Below, one piece after another: positions 24,750-35,718 of a stretch of DNA of 64,000 nucleotides (within the stretch, counting starts at the first letter, position 1; each line of letters begins with the position of its first letter). The stretch covers positions 806,001 to 870,000 of the forward strand of contig JAIXMN010000006.1 of assembly GCA_025716815.1 (NCBI GenBank), read 5' to 3'. This stretch comes from Dichotomocladium elegans. Lineage: Eukaryota > Mucoromycota > Mucoromycetes > Mucorales > Lichtheimiaceae. A program made the translations under genes and the position numbers. The notes below the pieces were generated by a model. That model made no database searches and was not told the DNA's origin. It worked only from the letters and a program-made list of their open reading frames with translations.

Positions 24750-25529
24750 TTATGGCGGGTTTCCTTGTCTCATTATGCTGAACATGCTCTTTCGGATCCC
24801 TGCCACAGATGAATAATCCATGCCAGTCCGGCTCAGGCTGCGGCGGTAGATAAAGAGATTGGGAGGATGGTGCGAAACGCTGTTCGATATGAGCAAGACA
24901 GACTCCAGACCTGGACATAGCCTGAGGAAACACTCAGCATGGATGGAGGGGTCGGGGTGGTAGGTTGGCAAGGCAAGCAGCCGGAGCGCCTGAGGCGGAT
25001 GGCGAGCGAATGCGGCAAGAAGGGTGGGGAGGTGAACATGGGCCTGGGCGACCATCTCAAAGACTTGCAATTGCGGGCAGCAGGTGAACAGTCTTGCGAT
25101 GGCGAGAGCGTCAATTGCAGTGTAAGCAGCATCTTGGCCATGAAGATGGAGCCGCTTAAGCCCATGGGCTGCATAGTTGCATTTGAGTGCGTGGTGCGAA
25201 AGCGTTGTCCAGCGGGATACGGTGAGTTCTTCCAGCTGAGGGCAGGCGTTCAGGATGTAGCGTACGACCTCGTCACGCACATTATGGACGGATATGGACC
25301 GAATGTGCGGAATGCTATGCTGTGCCACAATAGGCCTGATTTGTTTGAGGTCCCATTGGGTAGAGGACTCAAGCTCAAGATGCTTCCAGACGCGAGGGTC
25401 GTTGCAAAGCACTCCAAGCATTCTCGAAACATGCCGCACTACGCAAACGTCTGCTGGTGGAAGCAAGAAGATGATATAACACCATAGCTCTAGCGGCAAT
25501 CGTTCTACTAATGGCCGTTTGCAAGCCAT
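24750..25529 (-). CDS. F-box/LRR-like protein
   Basis: Single-exon, 259-residue protein. The ATG at 25529 is preferred over upstream non-ATG codons. The F-box is at residues ~7-40 (VERLPLELWCYIIFLLPPAD then VRHVSR), predicted to bind Skp1 in an SCF ubiquitin ligase. Downstream are leucine-rich segments spaced like degenerate LRRs (CPQLEELTVSRWTTLSHHAL; GLKRLHLHG; CCPQLQVFEMV; LRLLALPTY; CPGLESVLLI), the likely substrate-binding half. Ends at 24750. Substrate unknown. Confidence 0.82.
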   Translation of the reverse strand: MACKRPLVERLPLELWCYIIFLLPPADVCVVRHVSRMLGVLCNDPRVWKHLELESSTQWDLKQIRPIVAQHSIPHIRSISVHNVRDEVVRYILNACPQLEELTVSRWTTLSHHALKCNYAAHGLKRLHLHGQDAAYTAIDALAIARLFTCCPQLQVFEMVAQAHVHLPTLLAAFARHPPQALRLLALPTYHPDPSIHAECFLRLCPGLESVLLISNSVSHHPPNLFIYRRSLSRTGMDYSSVAGIRKSMFSIMRQGNPP

Positions 25530-26621
25530 TGCTTGGTTAGCGGGTAGGGAAGAGAAAGAAGTGAAAAAAGAAAAAGAGAGAAAGAGAGAGAGAGAGAGAA
25601 GCGAAGGGCTTGATGGGAATACTGGACAGTACATACATCCCCCCTCCCTCGGAACTCCTTTACATCAACGTAAGGTTCCCAAAAGTAGGATGACCGAAAA
25701 GCAGAAAATTTGCCCTAGGCTCTTCGTCTCTCTCGTCTTCTGTAAAGAATCGCATGACCGTGGGGCCTTAAGAGGTGGGGCATGTACCATAGGTGTCTTT
25801 GGGTGCGTGTCACTTGACTGAATCCCGGGAGAGGGGCGGGGGTAACCTCTTCCGTTCTGTCCTGGTAAGAAAACCGACCCATCACGAATCAAAGGGGACG
25901 GACTCTGAAGCGCGCGGTGCGGCCCAAAGAATGAGAGTGCACATGCGTCCCCGCGAGATAACAAAGAAATTTACGAATCCATGCAATACGATGAGTTACA
26001 ATGCCCCATTGTTATTTGTTCCTTCTGCCATGGACGTCTGTCAGGCTCGAGATGATGGGAGTATGACGAGAGACCCTGAATGCGGGGAAAGGCAGAGGAG
26101 TTGCACAAATATGAAACTGGTGCTCGAAAAGATGCAGGCCAAAAAAAGGAAGACGAACTTAAACTTTTTTTGGGTGCAATGTGACTAGCAGAAATGTTTC
26201 ATGCAGTTTGTCCTTCGCACCCCACCAGATAAGAAGGGTCGGTAGACAGGAAAGAGTGTGATCATAGCTATATGAAAATGAAACCGTGCATTTCTTCATC
26301 AGGGGGCGAAACGGGAACATCTCACCCTAAAAGGAAATACGAGAAAAATCGAATTTCTATAAATCCGGGGGGGGGAGGGGAGAATTGCTGGTGTTGGGCT
26401 TTCGCGTGCTGTTACACGCAGAATCTAACATTCTTTGTGTACATATGGCCCATTAACAACTGGAGGGATGGCGAGGATCGCATCCAAAGGGTGTTCGTTG
26501 CAATTCAGATCTTATTTTAAGGAATTTTCTCTGATGCAGCACGCGGTGTTGTCGACGCCCACACACACACAGAGAGAGAGATGAAAGGAGAAAGTGGTGC
26601 TTCATCTATATATATACATAC

Positions 26622-26655
<34 letters not shown>

Positions 26656-26879
26656 TGTGTGCTATTCAGAACCATTTTAATGTTATGTACAATTTGGAAT
26701 TCAAAGAGTAAATATATCTACACGAAAGACGAGAGGCAGAAGCAAGACAAAAAGGGTAGCTGCTGGGCGGTATGTATGTTGTGGCGATAATAGGGCGGTA
26801 ATAGTACTTTGTAGCGGTAGAGAGGTGGGTCGTTACATGGGTGCAATATAGTAAAGTGTATATCTGTATATATCTTCTT
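25530..26879. other. intergenic, no supported gene
   Basis: Contains GA-rich and pyrimidine tracts at the promoter of the F-box gene (25560-25600) and a TA-rich microsatellite near 26610-26655. No conserved frame is seen. Confidence 0.5.
26608..26655. repeat. (TA)n-rich microsatellite
   Basis: About 48 bp of nearly pure TATATA with a few TACA interruptions. No function inferred. Confidence 0.9.
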
Positions 26880-27359
26880 TTATCGGTTGCGTCTGGTGTT
26901 TTCCTGCGTCAGACGATCCTGCTCCGAGCTGGACTTTTCGTCGATCGGTGTGAGCAACATCTTTTTGCTGTGGTTCGTTGAGAGATTGGTGAAGAAGAGA
27001 GGGCCGTGGATACTTCCGGTGTCGATGGTGAGACGGGGTCGCTCGGACTTGTTGCGTTTGAGAGGGCGAATGAAGTCGACAGGTGGGAGACTTTCTGTGG
27101 ATTTAACGGGCTGCGCAACGACGCTAATGGACACGGCGAGGATCATCGGTGCAGCATCTACAACGGATGGGAACAAACCGCTTCTGTCGTAATCGGAGCG
27201 GGAGTATGTGTACTCGACCTTCGGCTCGTCGGTGCAGAAGCGGACGTGGAGAGACGCAGCTCTCTTCCGTTTTTTCGTGCCGCCAGTGGAAGAGATCTTT
27301 GATGCACAAGTGGGTGAAGTGTGCGCAATAGGAGTGGAAGTAGTAGTAGCAATTGACAT
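26880..27359 (-). CDS. small protein with RVxF-like and DYDRSG motifs
   Basis: Single-exon, 159-residue protein from ATG 27359. The N-terminal ~35 residues are Ser/Thr-rich and followed by a basic GTKKRKRAAS. Next comes a compact block, LHVRFCTDEPKVEYTYSRSD followed by YDRSGLFP. Similar blocks (V-x-F...TYS..EYDRS) recur in fungal proteins of unknown function; HVRF fits the RVxF docking motif for PP1 phosphatase, so a PP1-interacting regulator is possible (inference). The C-terminal half is polar with a second basic patch (PLKRNKSERPRL). A strong TATA box lies 79 bp upstream. Confidence 0.65.
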   Translation of the reverse strand: MSIATTTSTPIAHTSPTCASKISSTGGTKKRKRAASLHVRFCTDEPKVEYTYSRSDYDRSGLFPSVVDAAPMILAVSISVVAQPVKSTESLPPVDFIRPLKRNKSERPRLTIDTGSIHGPLFFTNLSTNHSKKMLLTPIDEKSSSEQDRLTQENTRRNR

Positions 27360-27437
27360 CTTGTAAGGGGAAGAGGAAAGCAAAGAGATGCGGTTGAGTG
27401 AAGGAAGGGGCCCATTCTGTCTGAACTTAGTCTGGTC

Positions 27438-27445
27438 TTTTTATA
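27438..27445 (-). promoter_or_regulatory. TATA box of the 27359 gene
   Basis: TATAAAAA on the minus strand, 79 bp before the ATG at 27359. This short distance and strong match suggest a TATA-dependent, inducible gene (inference). Confidence 0.6.
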
Positions 27446-30120
27446 CTCGAGCGGTTTGTGTCTCCCCAACAATGGACTAAAAATAAAATGGATCGACGGT
27501 GATACGGTGCTTTTTTTGGCGGGTGACTCTTTCTCTAAAAATACTTCCTAGTGATGTAAATCAAAACTTTGCCAAAACCCGCCAGGTTTAAAAGTCTCGC
27601 TCATTGGTCCAACAACCCCACACCCATACTCTGACAGATTCATGTCGGTTCACACGTAAGCAAAGATGATGACGAGTCAAAAGAACAGAGTAGATGTCAA
27701 GTGGAAGTATATTTTAAGAGTCATATCTTAGAAAACATTGATCCAATTTAGGCTTTGGGATCCCCAAGAGGTCTAGCAGACTAACAAAAAAAGGAGTCCA
27801 AAAAACATTAATTGATTTCCCGCTTGTACGCCTCCTCCCCATTTAAGGCACCATGCAAGCCTGCCTATTCGTTCCTAAGCCTCGGGGCAATGGGTGTATC
27901 CGTGAACAGTTTTATATGCATAGACAGCATTGCTGATCTAAAAGCAGCAATGAAAACACTCTGCAGCCCGACGAATACCGGTCCCAAGTGGTGAATATCG
28001 CTTGTTTCATGTCATTAAAATTCTGGTAAGCATTCACCCTGCGTGCAATTGTAAATATGCAACGCTTTCCATAAAGCCATGGTATACCAAAAAAACAATT
28101 AGCCAAGGGGCAAGGCAAAATGGACGATATAAAGAGAAAGGGAGGGGGTGCAAAGTTTCTAATTATAGATGAACATTGGATCGAATGGGCAAGTCTTGGC
28201 CTAGTCCAGCAATTCGTTTCGGGGCGAGTTTAGCTGAGAGGATGGGTTCCCAGCAGAAGAAACTCTGCATGAATGCTTTACTATCATAGCTCGCAGCGCC
28301 ACCCTTCCATCACCTCATTCTCCAAGCCCATATACAAGCCTCCTCGTTAAGAATATTAGCTTTTTAAAGAAAAGGTTCGATGTGGTCCCACAAAGTCTCT
28401 ACAGTAGCACTTTTGTTTTGTTTTGCATGCGATTCTTGATGCTACGTTGAACAGACCATTGCTCATTTGGCAGACGGAGTGTTATCGGCTGCTGTGTGGC
28501 TTTGTTCTAATTCCTCTATCCTCCCCCCCTGAATATACGCCTCTTGCCTTCTGATGGGGTTCACTAACATGGTATTCTCAGACGAGTCTCAAGTGCTATA
28601 CAGCCTGAAGCCATGAAAAGCGCAAAGAGCGAGAGCGAAAGGTGTCTTGCATATATGAGTTGTACGTACCAAGTGAATTCACCTTCCCCCCCCCAAACGC
28701 ACCAATGAAGGTTATATATTAGCTTCTACTTTCTATTTTGGCCCTTTTTCGCCGCCTGTGGCTTTCCCAGGAATGGTGCATGTGGTGAAGTACACAGCGA
28801 GCATCCGCTGCTTTTTGAGAGACAGAGACGAGACAGACCATGTAAATAATATTCATAGGACCCATATGAATTCAGGGTTCTCTCACCTGTTCCACGGTGG
28901 TTGGGTCATGGAACAAAATCGACAAGTGTCCCATTTGTTTCGTGTATATGTACAACCCAGACAAAAAGGAAAGCACGTCGATGGTCTTGGCAGGCTCAAC
29001 GATATGGAAGTATCAACAACGAAAATGGAGGGCGTACACAGACATTTGCCATTTTCCCATCCATTTGCCACCTCCCCTCCCCGAACAAACACACACACCC
29101 ATCTAACAAGGACGCTTTGATAGCCGCACTGTCGTTACCCGGATGATCAACCTTCCTTTTGCGACGCCCACACCCCTGAATCCTCGGGTAGGCTGGACAT
29201 CCATGCAAACTATCCCCCAAAACGCACATGGATTGGGGGTGGGAGGAGCAAAAAGAAAAGAAAAGAAATGAGACCGCTTTCTCCCAGAGAAAAGATGCCC
29301 ATGTATGTATCTGTTCAGAAATGATAGTCGTAATGCATCAACATGAACTGCTTTCTATCTCTGCAATGCTGATTGTGGTCTGATTTGAACATGGAGATAT
29401 TTAATTATTTTTGTTTTGACGCTCTCTGCAATGCTTGGATGCAGGTGTTGGGGGATGGGATAGGAGTGTTGGATACTTAATTTGTGTACTACCGCAAAGC
29501 CCTCTAAAGAGCAAAGGTATCTAGAGAGATTGAGACTCAGCAATAAGCAAGACCTTTGATATCCAGAAAGCAATTGACTTAGTCCACATAATATTTAGGA
29601 TCAAATGGGATCGTTCGATACCCTTGCCGGTAGAACCTTACTTTGGCACATCGGATGGAAAATGGCCGATTGTTAATGATCAAAAGTGAGAAGAGAGCTA
29701 CCAAACAAGTGAAAGTGTGTGAGAGAGAGAAAGAAATGGATGGGACTCTCTCTGAGGGAATCATTGTGACAAAGCGCAAGGCCAGCGTCGCACAAGAAAT
29801 AAGGCATTAAAGTTAACTTCTTTATTCAATCCTTCTTGTTCCATCGTACCCGATTCTTTTATTTTTGTCGCCTAAAGGGCAAGAAAAAGGTGGATGTAGT
29901 GTCACTTGCTAGAGGAATGTCCGATCATCCATGTGTCTCTGTTACCAGGGCACGGTCGCACATTGCATCGTATCACATTGTAATTCGATTAAGAAGGCCA
30001 TAGACAGGTACCAGTTGTCTTGTCACAAGCCAACAAGGGTGCATTCATATGCTCTTAGCATAATAATCATCGAAATGGCTCAGGACTCGACTTCCTTCTG
30101 TCGTACAGTGCTTCCAACAG
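27446..30120. other. 2.7 kb with no supported gene
   Basis: Frames up to 120 codons occur (28758-29120 +) but overlap equally open frames on the other strand and match nothing. Homopolymers and pyrimidine tracts are common. I see no RNA gene or repeat here. Confidence 0.45.
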
Positions 30121-30351
30121 TCAATGTCGCAAGCCAATGAAAATCGATATGTCAGTTATTCAATATCAATTTCGCACTTTCCGGGAACCAAGTCGTATTT
30201 TTAGAGACCATGTCGTGCATTTGAAAATGAAGTCGTGTTACGATGATTCCTTGGCACACTCGAAAAATATAAAAGTAGGCCATTTCATCTCCTGGGTCTG
30301 TTTTTCCGTTCTTCCATTGTTCAAAGTTTAACATGAGCGCAATATTTTTAT

Positions 30352-31443
30352 TTGAAGATGGACATGGAAATGTCGTTGATGAAAAATGGGAGCCCTGAAC
30401 CCATGGAATATATCGTTGATCAGAATGAATTTATTGTAGAGTCGATTGCGACTCATAGTGAGTACTTGAAAAACATGCCTTCTTGTGAATCTTCATCAGT
30501 TTGTCCAATGTTGCCAGAAAAACCAAAAGATGAAGTCATCCATATGAAAGAAGCAGACATAAAACGTGATTATGTGCGGTACACCGTTCAGGATAAGGCT
30601 CGATTTTTTCGACCTGAAGATTGAAAAGTGTATGAGCGCATCAGTTGCAGCAGGTTGGTCGTAAATGTATCTTGAGCGAAGAGCATAAAACTGCTGATAT
30701 CGACTTCATTGAGGCTAATCCTTCTGCTGCTGCTGTTAAGTGACTGAACATTTGTTGAATCGGTTCAATGATCTTAAAGTTTCACATAGCACTGTTTATA
30801 AAATCATGAGAATGGAGTGCAATCTTTCTTTGAAGTAAACTGACTTCCATTCTATCGAAAGAAACAGCCCAGCAAAGATTGAAGAGAGACATAATTGGGT
30901 TCGTAAATAGGAAAATGCTGATATGATTTTTTGACGAACTGCGTGTTTCTTGACGAGTCAACTTTTGACATCAATATGAAACGCTCAAGAGCTTGGTCCA
31001 AAAAAGGTACGCGTGCCATTGTTACTCGGCCTACTACGAGAGCAAATACAACATCGATACTGGGTGCTATCTCAGCTGCAGGTTTGATCACAGTTGGCGT
31101 AAAAAAACCAAGACCTGCAAAGAAGAGAAAGACGGAAGAGTATGTAAGCTCAGAGACTGTGACTGGCCACTACATAAGTTTCTTAAAAACGACTCTCGAT
31201 GAAATGGACAAACATCCTCATATGAAGGGCCATTATATAGTCATGGATAATGCACCCATCCACACGCATGAAAACATAAGGAAATCCATTGACTATCGAG
31301 GATATAAATGTGTATATCTTCCTACATACTCTCCGGAGCTTAACCCAATAGAACAGTTCTGGGCATTAGCAAAAAGTAAGATCAAGCGCCATAGGTTTTT
31401 GCAGGAAGACATTATCAAAGAGAATTACAGAAGCGTGCAATAG
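30352..31443 (+). pseudogene. Tc1/mariner (DDE_3) transposase, broken
   Basis: N-terminal part: ORF 30352-30624. A helix-turn-helix region then reads GRKCILSEEHKTADIDFIEA followed by NPSAA at 30655-30740 and FNDLKVSHSTVYKIMRMECN at ~30765-30825, but stops and frameshifts interrupt this region. The catalytic half (from ~30940 to 31443) is one clean frame: CVFLDESTFDINMKRSRAWS (first Asp), HYIVMDNAPIH (second Asp) and YSPELNPIEQFWALAKSKIK (Glu). The DDE triad is thus intact but the full protein cannot be made without repair. The N-terminus is unlike the core and carries acidic residues. Confidence 0.82.
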
Positions 31444-31605
31444 TGCAGAAAAAGGTCACTTCAAAGGTTTCGTTCGCATACTTACAAGTGTTCGGATAAA
31501 TGTCAAAACAGGGAACCAATGTAATGGCCACTGACCGCAGACATTTTTCTCACGCAGCATGAAAAAAGCCTCGAGCACCCCAGTGAGCTTCAAAAAGACT
31601 GCATG

Positions 31606-33071
31606 AAGGCAAAAGGTAGTGATGTCACGGCAAAAGGTGATGTGAAGGCAAAAGGTAGTGATGTCACGGCAAAAGGTGATGTGAAGGCAAAAGGTGGTGA
31701 TGTGAAAGCAAAAGGTGGTGATGTGAAAGCAAAAGGTGGTGATGTGAAAGCAAAAGGTGGTGATGTGAAAGCAAAAGGTGGTGACGTGAAGGCAAAAGGT
31801 GGTGATCTGAAGGCAAAAGGTGGTGATCTGAAAGCAAAAGGTGGTGATGTCACGGCAAAAGGTGATGTGAAAGCAAAAGGTGGTGATCTGAAAGCAAAAG
31901 GTGGTGACGTGAAGGCAAAAGGTGGTGATCTGAAAGCAAAAGGTGGTGATGTCACGGCAAAAGGTGATGTGAAAGCAAAAGGTGGTGATGTGAAAGCAAA
32001 AGGTGGTGATGTGAAAGCAAAAGGTGGTGACGTGAAGGCAAAAGGTGGTGATCTGAAAGCAAAAGGTGGTGATGTCACGGCAAAAGGTGATGTGAAAGCA
32101 AAAGGTGGTGATGTGAAAGCAAAAGGTGGTGATGTGAAAGCAAAAGGTGGTGACGTGAAGGCAAAAGGTGGTGATGTGAAAGCAAAAGGTGGTGATCTGA
32201 GAGCAAAAGGTGGTGACGTGAAGGCAAAAGGTGGTGATCTGAAAGCAAAAGGTGGTGATCTGAGAGCAAAAGGTGGTGATCTGAAGGCAAAAGGTGGTGA
32301 TGTGAAAGCAAAAGGTGGTGATGTCACGGCAAAAGGTGATGTGAAAGCAAAAGGTGGTGATCTGAAAGCAAAAGGTGGTGACGTGAAGGCAAAAGGTGGT
32401 GATCTGAAAGCAAAAGGTGGTGATGTCACGGCAAAAGGTGATGTGAAAGCAAAAGGTGGTGATGTGAAAGCAAAAGGTGGTGATGTGAAAGCAAAAGGTG
32501 GTGATGTGAAAGCAAAAGGTGGTGATGTGAAAGCAAAAGGTGGTGACGTGAAGGCAAAAGGTGGTGATCTGAAAGCAAAAGGTGGTGATCTGAGAGCAAA
32601 AGGTGGTGATCTGAAGGCAAAAGGTGGTGATGTGAAAGCAAAAGGTGGTGATGTCACGGCAAAAGGTGATGTGAAAGCAAAAGGTGGTGATCTGAAAGCA
32701 AAAGGTGGTGACGTGAAGGCAAAAGGTGGTGATCTGAAAGCAAAAGGTGGTGATCTGAGAGCAAAAGGTGGTGATCTGAGAGCAAAAGGTGGTGACGTGA
32801 AGGCAAAAGGTGGTGATCTGAAAGCAAAAGGTGGTGATGTCACGGCAAAAGGTGATGTGAAGGCAAAAGGTGGTGATGGGAAAGCAAAAGGTGGTGATGT
32901 GAAAGCAAAAGGTGGTGATGTGAAAGCAAAAGGTGGTGATGTGAAAGCAAAAGGTGGTGATGTGAAGGCAAAAGGTGGTGATCTGAAAGCAAAAGGTGGT
33001 GATCTGAGAGCAAAAGGTGGTGATCTGAAGGCAAAAGGTGGTGACGTGAAGGCAAAAGGTGGTGATGTGGA
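31606..33071. repeat. tandem array of ~70 18/21-bp units
   Basis: The core GCAAAAGGTGGTGA is almost invariant. The 7-bp linker between cores comes in a handful of versions (TGTGAAA, CGTGAAG, TCTGAAA, TCTGAAG, TCTGAGA, TGTGAAG, TGGGAAA). An 18-bp form, GTCACGGCAAAAGGTGAT, lacks one GGT. Units are arranged in a higher-order pattern, with a block of V-TAKGD-V / KAKGGDL / KAKGGDV / KAKGGDL repeated several times. The plus strand is open for 532 codons (heptad KAKGGDV, ATG at 31603, stop at 33201), and two minus-strand frames are open for more than 500 codons. This follows from a stop-free unit and is not evidence of three proteins. Confidence 0.95.
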
Positions 33072-33719
33072 GGCGCACTCTTTCCAGAAAACCAAATCGC
33101 ACTGTGAGGAAACCGATGTCGCACAGGCTGAAAAATGGTATCGATTTTTTCATTTTCGCTTCTTTCTTTCATTTTCTGTCTTACGTTCTTTATGGCAGTA
33201 ATTACTAGGGGGCAAGCCTTTGTATGGTGTTGGGAGAAGAAGTAACAAATGCCAATCGCGTTAAATGTAAAGCAATCGTCGACTCTTATCATCCGCCATT
33301 GGAAGTTATCTATACAAGCAGCGAAGGCAACAAACGCCCTTTCATAATTGGCAAACAAGTTGCTGCGCGGGATCCTTTTACATATCATTGTTATGTTGAC
33401 ATCCCTCCCTCTTCTCCTCGTTTTGTAAATACGGTGATTAATAACAATGAAGCGATAAACTGTAGGCAAAAACAAAGCAAAACAAGACAACAGCCTGTGA
33501 AAGAAATGGCACTCATTTTTGATTATGTTTTGCCGTAGACTCTGAATCTTCATCTGTTTCTTCTGACAAGTCTACCTACAATAATTGTAAGTGATTGCTT
33601 ATTCGAGTGCATTGTGAAGCTGATTGTGTGAATGCTGATATTGTCTCAACCACTTAGTAAAGCCAACGAAACATTCTGTTCTTGATTTCTTCAACTGCAT
33701 CGCATCGAAAGATGCACCA

Positions 33720-34204
33720 ATGAACAAAGAATTATACACATTTGGTCATTGGAACAACATCGAATTATTTGACCTTGTCAAGACCTTTATGCCGGATAAG
33801 TTGATATTTGCTCTCCCACACAAGTGGCTGATTGGTTGTCAAAGGATGGTCGATTTGGCTACTCGCAAGTTGCACGCATCGATAGCAAAAGAGAAAAGCG
33901 ACGGTCTTTGTGGATTGTCAAGCAAGACCATTGGGATGATGTCGCGGATACAGAGCAGACAAGAAAGTGTAGCGCAGGAAGACGTAGAGTCAGAGGCAGG
34001 AGCAAGACAGGAGAACAGAAGGCAGGCACAGACCGAGAATGGGTTGGCAGTGATAGTGCTGGCAATGAAGTGGAGGGAAAGGTCAGGAACTACTCTAGAG
34101 AACAATACTATACTACTAACCAGAATTGTGCCTGACAGGAAAGAATCAAGACAAGACAGGGCAAGAGATGGAGGACAAGACAAAACTACACTGCGGGGGG
34201 TGGG
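33720..34204 (+). pseudogene. probable 3' end of an LTR-retrotransposon internal region
   Basis: Frames such as KELYTFGHWNNIELFDLVKT (33726 on) and the polar, Arg/Glu-rich stretch 33840-34130 lie directly before a polypurine tract (CTGCGGGGGGTGGG, ending 34204) and the LTR start. The position fits the tail of a pol gene, but I find no integrase or RT motif, so identity rests on context. The ORF at 33224-33538 just upstream is also unrecognised. Confidence 0.35.
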
Positions 34205-34535
34205 TGTTAGGTACTCCCAATCACACAGCATGCACCAATTCGGATAGCTACCAGGAACAAGGCAGAGCCCGAGAGGCTGGACAAAGGATAGGTATGAATC
34301 GATATACCGGATAGACAGAGAACCGATGCCCAGGGATGATGTACGACGAAAAGGATAATCTGATGATATTTTCTTATAACAGATACAAGGGTATTTATAC
34401 CGGATCTTGTGGGAGAGACGTATGGGATATATTGAGGTTTGTTGCAATGACTGAAAGAATTAATAAATGTAGACGGAGTAATAAATGCAATCGACCAAAA
34501 TTAATGCAACCAGGACAATAAATGCATTCGTGACA
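34205..34535 (+). mobile_element. Ty3-like long terminal repeat (3' LTR)
   Basis: About 331 bp beginning TGTTAGGTACTCCC directly after a polypurine tract and ending at TGACA. It contains a TATTTATACC promoter-like box near 34391-34400 and two AATAAATG poly(A)-like signals near 34460-34530. TG..CA ends, polypurine tract, TATA and poly(A) signal together make an LTR. The 5' LTR is not in the window, and the flanking bases (GTGGG / GGGGT) do not give a clean target duplication. Confidence 0.6.
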
Positions 34536-34610
34536 GGGGTACCTAGGGTAAGGGGCGAACGCTCTCGAATAATCCCATTTTGGTCATGACAGGTGAGTAT
34601 ATAAATTACA

Positions 34611-35325
34611 GTGCATTCACTAAAAAAACAAAAGTGCAAAAAACAAACAGTCCTCTTTTTTATAGATGAAGTCTTGAAAATCACCTTCAACACGAAATCG
34701 TTCTTGGACGCATCAATGAAATCACATGGTTGGATCAATATCGGTTATGCACGAAAATCACGCACAAACGAACCTGTGGAAAACAAGATCAAGTCAATAC
34801 AAAAGGTGACAGATTGGCTCCGTATCAAATGTCACTGTGCGAAATCTTCTTATCCCCCATGTGCTCCTCTGGATCGAAATTATGCCAACGTGATACAAGT
34901 CGAATGTCAGTCTCATGGACAGTGTTCGCCATAAGCATGGCGATACGCAAGGTAGAAAACAACGAAACTGGAAGTTAATAGTTACTCACTTTTTGTTATA
35001 TTTGCCTAGATTTGATTACGTTTGCAAAATCAACCAACTTTTCCGTACGGCTTGTTGTGCTGGATCACGCTGGCTTATCCACGGATCCCATGGATATACG
35101 AAAATTTGTCAAGTATGAAAACAATTGCCTATAAATCATGGATTTCCTCGTATGAACAGCGCTCACATTTTTTATTGTATCCATAGAGAACTTAAATCAA
35201 TCAAGGAACTAGTTGTATACCATGGACACAAATTCGAATCAATACCACGACAAAACGTTCTTCGTAGAAATCTTATCAACAAATTTGATTGTCGGCCTGG
35301 TTGTGTCAACCATCCGTTAATATGA
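34611..35325 (+). pseudogene. degraded ORF of a repeat family with a GYARKS motif
   Basis: Readable across frames: KSHGWINIGYARKSRTNEPV (~34720-34780), CAPLDRNYANVIQVECQSHG or, in another frame, SPMCSSGSKLCQRDTSRM (~34855-34910), VRLVVLDHAGLSTDPMDIRK then FVKYENNCL (~35043-35130), and INKFDCRPGCVN (~35276). From memory this order (GYARKS, CC..RDT, LVxxDxAGLxTxxxDIRKF, KFDCR) matches an uncharacterised family repeated in Mucorales genomes. I cannot name it. Frameshifts show this copy is dead. Confidence 0.5.
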
Positions 35326-35540
35326 ACATCCTTATTTCATCTCACCCATCCACCTTATTTCAATGATTAATTAATGATACCAATTTTTCTATTGTTCCTG
35401 CAACTCGCAGCGTATTTTTTCACTTGTGAAAAAATAAAAAAGAAATCCGTAAATCGTTCTGCTCTTATTCACCAACACTATATTTGCTTTCATTCTTATG
35501 TTATGCACCACATTTCATCTATTTACAGAAAATTCCACTT

Positions 35541-35718
35541 TCCTAGCCGTACAAGAGATTTCACGTAACTTTTATTTCATATTCCGCCCATTTTGGGAGT
35601 ATATCACGTAGAAACGTTCAAATTCCGCTCGTCTAATCACGTGATAAACGATTTTGGGGTACTCGCGTAAAAAATCGATCCATCCTCATGTCACGTGAGT
35701 TTATTTTTTTGGGAGGGC
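35541..35718 (+). repeat. left terminal inverted repeat
   Basis: Matches 37261-37425 in inverse orientation, e.g. AGATTTCACGTAACTT, CATATTCCGCC, TTCACGTAGAAAC-like, TTCCGCTCGTC and TCACGTGATAAACGATTT are shared in the same order. It carries five TC(A/G)CGT(A/G) sites (35561, 35604, 35637, 35663, 35691), possible binding sites for a transposase or an E-box factor. Confidence 0.9.

Larger units (their letters stand above)
30136..33154 (+). mobile_element. putative Tc1/mariner-type element including the 21-bp array
   Basis: Proposed unit holding the broken transposase (30352-31443) and the adjacent tandem array (31606-33071). Support: AATGAAAATCGATA at 30136-30149 recurs inverted at 33139-33154 (TATCGAT, T-run, CATT), with weaker similarity continuing outward (AAGC). 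Both inner flanks also carry short tandem blocks of ~21 bp built on an (A/G)CGACxTGGT core, read on the minus strand (30165-30240 and 33085-33140). Exact ends and a TA target duplication were not resolved, so the boundaries are tentative. Confidence 0.4.

Noticed and set aside
28758..29120. 120-codon plus ORF
   Set aside because: Competing open frames on the other strand, no domain and no exon-like partners.
31606..33071. Array considered as CRISPR
   Set aside because: There are no unique spacers; the 'linkers' are 7-bp variants and the genome is eukaryotic.
31456..33153. Minus-strand ORFs of 565 and 501 codons over the tandem array
   Set aside because: The repeat unit has no stop in several frames, so long ORFs arise automatically; the products are pure repeats with no other domain.
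34720..34790. GYARKS motif read as a serine recombinase N-terminus
   Set aside because: Serine resolvases often start with Y-x-R-x-S, but the rest of the ORF lacks the resolvase catalytic layout and instead follows a different Mucorales repeat pattern.
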